Source: Lachnospiraceae bacterium OM04-12BH
Lineage (GTDB): Bacteria > Bacillota > Clostridia > Lachnospirales > Lachnospiraceae
NCBI GenBank assembly: GCA_003490145.1
Contig: QULQ01000007.1
Location: 124,001-188,000 of the forward strand
Direction: 5' to 3'
DNA: 64,000 nt
How positions within the stretch are numbered: the stretch's first letter is position 1; each line of letters begins with the position of its first letter. The position numbers and the translations under genes are program-made. The notes beneath the pieces were generated by a model. The model was not told the DNA's origin. It worked only from the letters and a program-made list of their open reading frames with translations, and searched no databases. Shown piece by piece: positions 36,040 to 42,629 of this stretch.

Positions 36040-36779
36040 AATACGAGACAGAGAAATTAAATGAGCAGACATGGCTCATTGCAGAATATAATGAAACTGC
36101 AGGTTCCTATATGTACCTTCTTGCAGGCAGTCAGAAGGCTTTATTGATTGATACTGGTTTTGGAACGATTGCACTGAAAAAAATCTGCGAAGAACTTGTC
36201 CATTTACCAGTCACAGTGGCACTGACACATGGCCACGCAGACCATATTGGCGGAACAGGGGCATTTGATGAGGTATGGCTTGCAGAAGAGGATAAAGAAC
36301 TTTACAGGCTGCACAGTAAAGAATCTGTCCGCCGCATTTTTACGCAGGACAGACTTCTGCCGGTGAAGAAAACATGTCATTATTATGAGGAAGAAATGAC
36401 ATTTGACCTGGGAGGCAGAAGAATCCGGGTAGTAAAGACACCGGGGCATTCTGTTGGTTCAGTCTGTTTTCTGGATGAAAAAAACAGATGGATGTTCACC
36501 GGGGACACCTGCTGCAGGGCACATGTGTTGTTGCAGCTGGAGTATGCAGCAGCTATGGAGGTGTATAGGGACTCGCTGGAAAAGCTGATCCACATAGAGC
36601 CACTTTATGATATCACATGGCCGGGACATCACAGCAGACCTGTAGACAAACAGGTGATCCAGGATTTCTTCACTGCAGTAAATGGAATTTTAGATGGGAC
36701 TATGGAAGGAGTCAGCATGAAACTTCCCATGGGAAAAGCAAGACTTCTGGAATATAAGGAGATTGGAATTGAATATTAA
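36036..36779 (+). CDS. MBL-fold metallo-hydrolase
   Basis: A 247-residue metallo-beta-lactamase-fold protein. The metal motif THGHADHIGG (HxHxDH) is near residues 63-72, a further His in TPGHSVGSVCF near 130, Asp in MFTGDTC and a late His in WPGHHSRP, so a dinuclear site should form. Relatives include glyoxalase II-like thioesterases and lactonases. As the last gene of the esterase/phosphorylase run, it may hydrolyse a thioester or lactone arising in that pathway (inference). Confidence 0.82.
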   Translation: MKYETEKLNEQTWLIAEYNETAGSYMYLLAGSQKALLIDTGFGTIALKKICEELVHLPVTVALTHGHADHIGGTGAFDEVWLAEEDKELYRLHSKESVRRIFTQDRLLPVKKTCHYYEEEMTFDLGGRRIRVVKTPGHSVGSVCFLDEKNRWMFTGDTCCRAHVLLQLEYAAAMEVYRDSLEKLIHIEPLYDITWPGHHSRPVDKQVIQDFFTAVNGILDGTMEGVSMKLPMGKARLLEYKEIGIEY

Positions 36780-36809
36780 AACATGGTAAAATAATTGAAA
36801 TTAAGTTAG

Positions 36810-36838
36810 TTGACATTATTTTAACGATTGGGTACTAT
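36810..36838 (+). promoter_or_regulatory. Promoter for a candidate small RNA
   Basis: TTGACA at 36810-36815 and TACTAT at 36833-36838 with a 17-bp spacer, in a gene-free region. Confidence 0.7.
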
Positions 36839-36844
36839 AAGTAC

Positions 36845-36960
36845 ATGGAACAAAAACCCCTGAGGTTTTTATCGGAAATGGTGCTTGCACCAAGTCTGAG
36901 TTTGTAAAAAAGTCCATTGCAATATGTAGAAAGTTTCTACTTATTGTAATGGGCTTTTTG
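36845..36960 (+). ncRNA. Candidate small structured RNA, unclassified
   Basis: From the predicted start after the 36810 promoter, about 115 nt are rich in pairing: AAAACC-CCTGA-GGTTTT, then GGTGC-TT-GCACC, both enclosed by a possible ACAAA/TTTGT helix (a three-way junction), then a long terminator hairpin. No open frame with a ribosome site lies inside, and the next gene has its own promoter. It could be an independent small RNA or a leader controlling the genes at 37203. I do not recognise a known riboswitch consensus. Confidence 0.5.
36906..36959. terminator. Long A/T-flanked hairpin terminator
   Basis: AAAAAGTCCATTGCAATA pairs with TATTGTAATGGGCTTTTT (two G-U pairs), and an inner GTAGAAA/TTTCTAC helix extends the stem to about 25 bp. 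A-run before and T-run after allow termination on both strands. Confidence 0.85.
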
Positions 36961-37088
36961 TTGCTATAAGTGAATTTATGGTGAAAATCCAGAATGATCA
37001 GATTACCGGTTTTTCTGAATTGTGGTTCATCAATTGCTGGTGCTTTGAAAGCAAACAGAATAGCTGAATTACAAAATGTAAAATATAG

Positions 37089-37117
37089 TTGACAAAAAGG
37101 AAAAGAAATATTACCAT
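37089..37117 (+). promoter_or_regulatory. Promoter for the XRE operon
   Basis: TTGACA at 37089-37094 and TACCAT at 37112-37117 with a 17-bp spacer, 86 bp before the first gene. Confidence 0.7.
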
Positions 37118-37202
37118 ACTTATGACGGATACAGAAAAAAGAAATGCCTGACCAACGTACACCGTCAGATAATAACATCCGGAAGAGGAGAGAGATAATG
37201 GT

Positions 37203-37412
37203 ATGAAGAATAAACGGATGAAAATTGCGAGGATTGAAAAGGATCTGTCTCAGGAGCAGCTTGCAGAGAAGGTAGGAGTGACCAGGCAGACGATCGGAAT
37301 GATCGAGGCAGGGAAATTTAATCCGTCCCTGCAGCTCTGTATTGCGATCTGCAGGGCACTTGATAGGACGCTGGATGGACTTTTTTGGGAAGATGAGGAG
37401 AGAGAGGAATAA
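37203..37412 (+). CDS. XRE-family small transcriptional regulator
   Basis: A 69-residue protein that is little more than a Cro/CI-type helix-turn-helix (residues about 5-60, LSQEQLAEKVGVTRQTIGMIEAGKFNPSLQLCIAI). It belongs to the short YozG-like regulators that usually control the membrane protein genes next to them. AAGAGGAG lies about a dozen bases before the ATG. Five bases separate it from the next gene. Confidence 0.9.
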   Translation: MKNKRMKIARIEKDLSQEQLAEKVGVTRQTIGMIEAGKFNPSLQLCIAICRALDRTLDGLFWEDEEREE

Positions 37413-37417
37413 GTGAA

Positions 37418-37930
37418 ATGAAACTTTGGAAGAAATTATTTGCGAAGCAGGCTGATGAAAGACAGCAGCAGGAAATATACAGAGTAGAGCATACGTGCTT
37501 CTGGATCACCTACTGGCTTTTGCTGATCAGTATTATTTATCAGAGAAATATCAAAGGGATGCCCTTTGAGCAGATCCAGGGGGAATGGATCACATTTATG
37601 ATAGCGTCTATCTGTGTGGTGATTGGCTGTATGTGGAAGGGTGTCTGGAATTTCCAGCACAGGAAAGTGCCGGGTGTGAAGGCATATTTGCTGTACAGTC
37701 TGACAGGCGCTGTCCTTGGGGGGATCCTGTTTGGTGTCTGCACGGCGGCGCAGAACCCTTATGTGGAAAAGTTGTCTGACAAAGTGATGGTCGGACTGAT
37801 CGCAGGGGCGTGTGATGGAGGCATCATTTTTGTGCTCTGTTTTGTGGCTTTTCTGATCGTGGGAAAGGTGACAAAGCTCAGGGAGCAGAAAATAGAAAAT
37901 GAAATGCTGGGAGATGACGAGGATGAATGA
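37418..37930 (+). CDS. Four-span membrane protein, DUF6773-like
   Basis: A 170-residue protein with four hydrophobic segments (about residues 30-46, 62-77, 92-112 and 128-152), an Arg/Gln-rich N-terminus (FAKQADERQQQEIYR) and an acidic C-terminus. I associate it with DUF6773 by pattern; function is unknown. It sits between an XRE regulator and a CPBP protease and overlaps the latter by 8 bp. Confidence 0.7.
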   Translation: MKLWKKLFAKQADERQQQEIYRVEHTCFWITYWLLLISIIYQRNIKGMPFEQIQGEWITFMIASICVVIGCMWKGVWNFQHRKVPGVKAYLLYSLTGAVLGGILFGVCTAAQNPYVEKLSDKVMVGLIAGACDGGIIFVLCFVAFLIVGKVTKLREQKIENEMLGDDEDE

Positions 37931-38921
37931 GAATAAACAGGTGAAACTGTTCTTTGGTGTCAATTTCGGGCTGACACTGGTAATGGGAATACTGATGGGG
38001 ATCGGTTATTTCCTTGGAAGGGATATCAGCAGCTTTCCGGCGGCACAGATGCTGTATCCGGCAGCGGGAGTTATGGCAGTGCTGCTTGCAGCAAGAGAAA
38101 AAGAGCAGAAGCTGCCGATGAAGTTTTTTGTGACATATTTTGTGGTGCTGGCTCTTACCGTGATCTGCGCTGTACTCAGCATAATTATTCCGCTTGGCAA
38201 TGTGATAGGCGTAGGGGAGGGTTGGTATGTGATTCAGAGCTACGTATTTATCGTTGGAAGTGTAGCTGCGCTTGTCCTTCTCCTTCTGGAAAAGAGGGAA
38301 ATAAAAGAAGCGGCAGGGCTGAATTTTAGAGGACATCAGGTGAAGGCTTCCTTCCTGATCATGCTGCTGTTTCTGCTGCTTTATGTGGTAAGGCTGCTGC
38401 TCAGTTATCTTCTGGAGGGGCGGATCAGTGAATTCGGTTCTCTTTTTGCAGACCCGTCCCTTTATATCATGCTTCCGATGCTTGTGATCAATTACTTCCT
38501 GAGTTATATCATCTTTTTCGGGGAAGAGTATGGCTGGCGTTATTTCCTGCAGCCCGTTCTGCAGAAACGATTTGGATTAAAGGGCGGTGTCCTTCTGCTT
38601 GGTGTGATCTGGGGACTGTGGCATCTGCCGATCAATCTGTTTTATTACAGTCCGGATACGTGGCTGAAGAGCATCCTGATCCAGATCATTGCCTGTATCT
38701 GCTATTCTGTATTCTTTGGCTTTGCCTATAGCAGAACCGGGAATATCTGGACTGCAGTAGTGCTTCATTACATCAATAACAATGTGATCGCCGTACTGAC
38801 TGGCAGTGCAGATTTTGGTGGCCGCATTTACAGCTGGAAGGATCTTCTGATGGTTCTTATTGTAAACGGGATTGTGTATCTGCCATTCCTCTTTACAAAA
38901 GAGTATAAAGAGGAAAAATAA
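37923..38921 (+). CDS. CPBP-family intramembrane glutamic endopeptidase
   Basis: A 332-residue polytopic protein. The CPBP/Abi motifs are intact: EEYGWR (the EExxxR motif, in FFGEEYGWRYFL), GLWHLP, and VVLHYINN near the end. Such proteases process prenylated peptides or bacteriocins, and in Gram-positives some confer bacteriocin self-immunity. The start at 37923 overlaps the preceding gene; GACGAGG serves as the ribosome site. No bacteriocin precursor is visible in the neighbourhood. Confidence 0.88.
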   Translation: MNENKQVKLFFGVNFGLTLVMGILMGIGYFLGRDISSFPAAQMLYPAAGVMAVLLAAREKEQKLPMKFFVTYFVVLALTVICAVLSIIIPLGNVIGVGEGWYVIQSYVFIVGSVAALVLLLLEKREIKEAAGLNFRGHQVKASFLIMLLFLLLYVVRLLLSYLLEGRISEFGSLFADPSLYIMLPMLVINYFLSYIIFFGEEYGWRYFLQPVLQKRFGLKGGVLLLGVIWGLWHLPINLFYYSPDTWLKSILIQIIACICYSVFFGFAYSRTGNIWTAVVLHYINNNVIAVLTGSADFGGRIYSWKDLLMVLIVNGIVYLPFLFTKEYKEEK

Positions 38922-38930
38922 GCTATTTTT

Positions 38931-40259
38931 TCAGCACCTTTGATTTCTTTTATAGACAATCCATGCAAAGACAGCAGTCAGCAGCTCAGTTACGGGGAAG
39001 GCGGCAAATACACCTTCGGCTCCGTACAGGCGGCTGAACAGGAAAGCAGCCGGAATGATGATCACAGCATATCTTGACAGGGAAATGAGCAGAGAAGCCA
39101 TTCCCTTGCCAAGAGCCTCCAGCGCGCCGCAGCAGGTAACTGACACCGCTGATACGATAAAGCCAAGGCTGATAATATGAAGGGCTTTGATACCGATCTG
39201 GATGGTTTCCTGATTTTCCGTGAAAAGGCCGATCATCTGACCGGGGATCAGGAAGGAAAGCAGGGTACCAACAGCCATGACACCTGCTGTCAGGGCAAGG
39301 GTAGTACCGAAAATCTGCTGAACCCGTTTCTTTTCCCCAGCACCGTAATTAAAGCTGATCAGTGGACGGATGCCCTGGATGATACCGTTAGCAGACAGGT
39401 AAATAAAGGTCTGCAGCTTGTAATAGGCGCCGAGCACCAGGACATAGGTTCCAGAGAAAGCAGACAGGATGCCGTTCAGGGAAGAGATCAGGAGGGACGG
39501 CAGGGCCATATTCAGGGAAGCCGGGATACCAACGGCATACAGCTTTTGCAGCAGTGCTCTGTTCCATACAATATTTTCCCTTGCAAAGGAAACCGGCAGT
39601 GGCCGGAAAATGCAGAACACAACATAAACAAGCAGTGTGATGAACTGGCCGATTCCGGTAGCATAGGCAGCACCTGCCATTCCCATTTCGGGGAAGGGAC
39701 CGATCCCGAAGATCATCAGCGGATCCAGTATAATATTGGCGATAAAGCCGCACATCATACTGATCATGGATACTTTCATGCGTCCAACAGCCTGAAATAC
39801 CTTTTCCAGAGAAATACCAAGCATGATGATGACGGAGAACAGGAAGGCGCGGTTCGCATAGGTCAGTCCCATGGAAAGGATCTCTTCATTGTCAGTAAAC
39901 AGAGACAGGAATTTTGGCATGCCAAGAAGACAGATGACCATTAATATAAGGCCGTGGATAATGCTGAGTACCATACCGGTTGCAGCAGCCTGATCGGCCT
40001 GCTTTTGATCCTGTGCACCAAGACAGAAGGCGATCCTTGCATTCATACCGATACCAAAGCCCACCGCAATGGCTGTCATCAGGTTTTGGACGGGATATAC
40101 CAGAGAAAGGGCTGTCATGGCATTTTCACTGATTCTGGCTACAAAGTAGCTGTCCACGATGTTGTACAGGGAATTGACCGCCATGGAGAGTACCATGGGC
40201 AGCGCCATGGAGATTACAAGCGGCAATATTTTCTTTTCTTTCATAAAATTCTGATCCAT
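38931..40259 (-). CDS. MATE-family multidrug/cation exporter
   Basis: A 442-residue MATE transporter with 12 hydrophobic segments in two related halves (first half SMALPMVLSMAVNSLYNIVDSYFVARI, second half AVGIPASLNMALPSLLISSLNGIL). GGAG precedes the ATG. It is transcribed from a promoter at 40410-40382 through a leader that contains an attenuator hairpin and an antiterminator option. The leader resembles guanidine-IV control, which would make guanidine or a related cation the substrate (inference). It is divergent from the LytTR response regulator gene. Confidence 0.92.
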   Translation of the reverse strand: MDQNFMKEKKILPLVISMALPMVLSMAVNSLYNIVDSYFVARISENAMTALSLVYPVQNLMTAIAVGFGIGMNARIAFCLGAQDQKQADQAAATGMVLSIIHGLILMVICLLGMPKFLSLFTDNEEILSMGLTYANRAFLFSVIIMLGISLEKVFQAVGRMKVSMISMMCGFIANIILDPLMIFGIGPFPEMGMAGAAYATGIGQFITLLVYVVFCIFRPLPVSFARENIVWNRALLQKLYAVGIPASLNMALPSLLISSLNGILSAFSGTYVLVLGAYYKLQTFIYLSANGIIQGIRPLISFNYGAGEKKRVQQIFGTTLALTAGVMAVGTLLSFLIPGQMIGLFTENQETIQIGIKALHIISLGFIVSAVSVTCCGALEALGKGMASLLISLSRYAVIIIPAAFLFSRLYGAEGVFAAFPVTELLTAVFAWIVYKRNQRC

Positions 40260-40294
40260 TTTCTTTCACTCCTGTAATTTCCAATTTTTTCCAC

Positions 40295-40328
40295 AAAAAA
40301 AGCCATACAGTATAGGCTACTGTGTGGC
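40295..40328 (-). terminator. Attenuator terminator in the MATE leader
   Basis: Minus strand: GCCACACAGTA pairs with TACTGTATGGC (one mismatch) and is followed by seven T. It lies 35 nt before the MATE start codon. Confidence 0.85.
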
Positions 40329-40378
40329 GAAAAGAAGATCACTCTTGAAAAATCCACACCCCGCAGGGTTTTATGCGG
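40329..40378 (-). ncRNA. Riboswitch-like leader of the MATE gene (guanidine-IV candidate)
   Basis: From the promoter the minus-strand RNA reads CCGCA-TAAAACCC-TGCGG (first hairpin, 40378-40361), then GGGTGTGG (40361-40354), a U-rich stretch, and CCACAC, which belongs to the 5' arm of the terminator. GTGTGG can pair with CCACAC, so an antiterminator helix excludes the terminator. Two adjacent hairpins followed by a terminator upstream of a MATE gene is the arrangement reported for the mepA motif (guanidine-IV, an ON switch). I do not remember its consensus well enough for a firm call. Confidence 0.5.
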
Positions 40379-40381
40379 CTT

Positions 40382-40410
40382 ACTATAACATATGTTCCCG
40401 GGACTGTCAA
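40382..40410 (-). promoter_or_regulatory. Promoter for the MATE leader
   Basis: Minus strand TTGACA (40410-40405) and TATAGT (40387-40382) with a 17-bp spacer; the predicted start lies directly before the first leader hairpin. Confidence 0.8.
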
Positions 40411-40439
40411 GAAAGGTGGAAAGAAAGGAGAAGTTCTGC

Positions 40440-40445
40440 TATAAT
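40440..40445 (+). promoter_or_regulatory. Extended -10 promoter for the two-component genes
   Basis: TGCTATAAT (TATAAT at 40440-40445) gives an extended -10; the -35 region (TGGAAA) is poor. It lies 35 bp before the response regulator start. Confidence 0.5.
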
Positions 40446-40480
40446 GATGCGTACGAAAATCAGACAGGAGGATTTCAGGC

Positions 40481-41185
40481 ATGATCACCATTGCCATTGT
40501 AGAAGATGAAGAAGCTTACGCAAAGCAGCTTACTGAATATATTGAGAAATACCAGCAGGAATCCGGCAGACGGTTTAGGGTGATACGCTTCACAGACGGG
40601 GATGAGATCGTGGAAAAGTATACCGGAGAATATGACATCATCCTGATGGATATCCAGATGCAGTTTATGGATGGCATGACAGCAGCAGAGGAAATACGGA
40701 AGCTTGATACTAAGGTTGTGATCATGTTTATCACCAACATGACAAACTATGCGATCCGTGGCTACGAGGTGGATGCCATGGACTATGTGCTGAAGCCAGT
40801 GACCTATTTTTCCTTTGCAAGAAAGTTAGAGCGTGCGATCAGCAGGATCCCACAGAAGACTGGCTGGCCGGTGAAGGTGAATACACAGGAGGGAGTTGTA
40901 AGGCTGGATGCCGCTTCTATTTATTATATCGAAAGCGAAGGCCACAATCTGATCTATCATACAGAAAACGGAGACCTGAAGGAGAGAGCCAGAATGCAGG
41001 ATGCGGAGGAAAGGTTTGTGCCGCTTGGGTTTTTCCGCAGCAATAAAGGGTATCTTGTGAATCTGGAATATGTGGACGGCGTTAGGGATGGCTGCTGTAT
41101 GATCCTGGGGGAGGCGCTTCTGATCAGCCGGGCAAGAAAAAATGATTTCATGGCAGCACTGGCAGAATATATGGGAGAACATTAA
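40481..41185 (+). CDS. LytTR-family response regulator
   Basis: A 234-residue AgrA/LytR-like regulator: receiver domain (residues 1-125) with phosphorylatable Asp in YDIILMDIQMQFMDG near residue 55 and a C-terminal LytTR DNA-binding domain (VKVNTQEGVVRLDAASIYYIESEGH, then FFRSNKGYLVNLEYV). GGAGG precedes the ATG. Two bases separate it from the kinase gene. No AgrB/AgrD-type peptide genes are nearby; targets are unknown, with the divergent MATE gene and the GH3 genes downstream as positional candidates. Confidence 0.92.
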   Translation: MITIAIVEDEEAYAKQLTEYIEKYQQESGRRFRVIRFTDGDEIVEKYTGEYDIILMDIQMQFMDGMTAAEEIRKLDTKVVIMFITNMTNYAIRGYEVDAMDYVLKPVTYFSFARKLERAISRIPQKTGWPVKVNTQEGVVRLDAASIYYIESEGHNLIYHTENGDLKERARMQDAEERFVPLGFFRSNKGYLVNLEYVDGVRDGCCMILGEALLISRARKNDFMAALAEYMGEH

Positions 41186-41187
41186 TC

Positions 41188-42522
41188 ATGGAAGAAATAC
41201 TGACAGGTGCCTATCAGGATATACCAAGATATTATACGGCGATCGCAGAATGGCTGTGCTGTATGCTGTTCTGCTTTTTCTACAGAAGAAAAGTAAAACC
41301 GGTTGTTTTTACAGGGATTGCGGCTGCAGTGCTTCTGCTGCTGACAGGCTGGCTGATGCTTACGGGAGAGGTTCCGACACTTCTCTGGATCCCTTGTATG
41401 GTAATCGCCATTTTAATCATGCTTCTATTTCTCTGGCTGATCATGGATATTACCTGGAAAATGGTGGCTTACTGCTGTATGAAAGCATTTCTGGCGGCGG
41501 AATTTATGGCCTCCCTGGAGTGGCAGCTGGAATACTTTGTGCACGGTGGCAGGGAAGAGAGAGGGATTTTTAATGTACTGGCGCTGATTTTTGTTTATGG
41601 CGCAGTGGCACTGGTGCTCTTTATCATAGAATCCAGGATGAAACGGGATGAAGTAGAACTGGAGATCAGTGTCAGGGAGCTTAGCAGTACCCTACTGATC
41701 GTACTCAGTGCTTTTATGCTCAGCAACTTAAGCTTTGTGTACCGCAATACCCCTTTCAGCGGAACCATTGCATCCGATATTTTCACGATAAGGACGCTGG
41801 TGGACTTTGGAGGACTGGCGATCCTTTATGCCTATCAGAGTCTTCGTTATGAGGTGGGTGCGGAAAAGGAGCTGTCAAAGATTCAGAGCATGCTGACCGC
41901 CCAGTATGACAGTTACCGGAATTATCAGGAGGTTACTGACCTGATCAACATGAAATACCACGACTTGAAGCATCAGATCGCGGGACTTCGGGCAGAGCAG
42001 GATCCGGAGAAACGGTCACAGTGGATCGACCAGATGGAAGGAGAGCTTTCAGCCTATCAGCCGGAGCGGCAGACCGGCAATCAGGTACTGGATGGGGTGT
42101 TAGATGGAAAGATGCCACTGATCCACAGTCATCAGATCACTTTTACCTGTGTGGCAGATGGAGAGCTTCTGAAGTTCATGCATGTGACGGATATCTGTAC
42201 GATTTTTGGTAATGCGCTGGACAATGCCATTGAGCATGTGATCCTGGTTCCGGATCCGGAAAAAAGGATCATTCACATGGAGGTGTCCCTGCGGAAACAG
42301 TTTATTTATGCAGAGGTCCGTAATTATTGTAACGGGGAGGTAAAGATAAAGAATGGCTTTCCGGTAACAACAAAGCAGGATGCTGCCAATCATGGATTTG
42401 GAATTAAAAGTATCAGCTATACAGTGAAAAAGTATGGAGGAACCATACAGTTTGGAGTAAAGGATCACTTCTTTTCCATGCGGATTCTGATACCAAAAGA
42501 AGGAAACAGATGCAGTTCATGA
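41188..42522 (+). CDS. GHKL-domain sensor histidine kinase, AgrC-like
   Basis: A 444-residue membrane kinase. The first 230 residues carry about six hydrophobic segments and no extracellular domain of note. The phospho-acceptor histidine is likely in MKYHDLKHQIAGLR (near 255-268), and the GHKL ATPase follows with IFGNALDNAIEHV (N box) and HGFGIKSISYTVKKYGG (G box). This is the AgrC/CitA-less pattern typical of peptide-sensing kinases. A strong terminator follows, so it ends the operon. Confidence 0.92.
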   Translation: MEEILTGAYQDIPRYYTAIAEWLCCMLFCFFYRRKVKPVVFTGIAAAVLLLLTGWLMLTGEVPTLLWIPCMVIAILIMLLFLWLIMDITWKMVAYCCMKAFLAAEFMASLEWQLEYFVHGGREERGIFNVLALIFVYGAVALVLFIIESRMKRDEVELEISVRELSSTLLIVLSAFMLSNLSFVYRNTPFSGTIASDIFTIRTLVDFGGLAILYAYQSLRYEVGAEKELSKIQSMLTAQYDSYRNYQEVTDLINMKYHDLKHQIAGLRAEQDPEKRSQWIDQMEGELSAYQPERQTGNQVLDGVLDGKMPLIHSHQITFTCVADGELLKFMHVTDICTIFGNALDNAIEHVILVPDPEKRIIHMEVSLRKQFIYAEVRNYCNGEVKIKNGFPVTTKQDAANHGFGIKSISYTVKKYGGTIQFGVKDHFFSMRILIPKEGNRCSS

Positions 42523-42541
42523 CAGATTTCTGACCATTTGT

Positions 42542-42569
42542 GCCAGAGGGAAATTCCCTCTGGCTTTTT
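42542..42569 (+). terminator. Terminator after the two-component operon
   Basis: GCCAGAGGGAA and TTCCCTCTGGC form a near-palindromic hairpin followed by five T. Confidence 0.88.
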
Positions 42570-42629
42570 GTTTATAATGAAAATCAGAAAAAGACGTCTT
42601 ACTACAGAAAAAAGGAGGTGAGGGAAAGA

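Larger units (their letters stand above)
36780..37202. other. 423-bp intergenic region with two promoters and a candidate small RNA
   Basis: No coding region. It holds, in order, a promoter at 36810, a structured stretch ending in a strong hairpin at 36959, an AT-rich spacer and the XRE-gene promoter at 37089. Confidence 0.7.

Noticed and set aside
36853..36870. AAAAACC/GGTTTTT hairpin as terminator of the MBL gene
   Set aside because: It lies downstream of a separate promoter and is not followed by a continuous T-run; more likely part of the structured RNA.
39177..39944. 255-residue open frame antisense to the MATE gene
   Set aside because: Overlaps a well-supported transporter; composition is rich in Gln, Asp and His as expected of a reverse-strand shadow.
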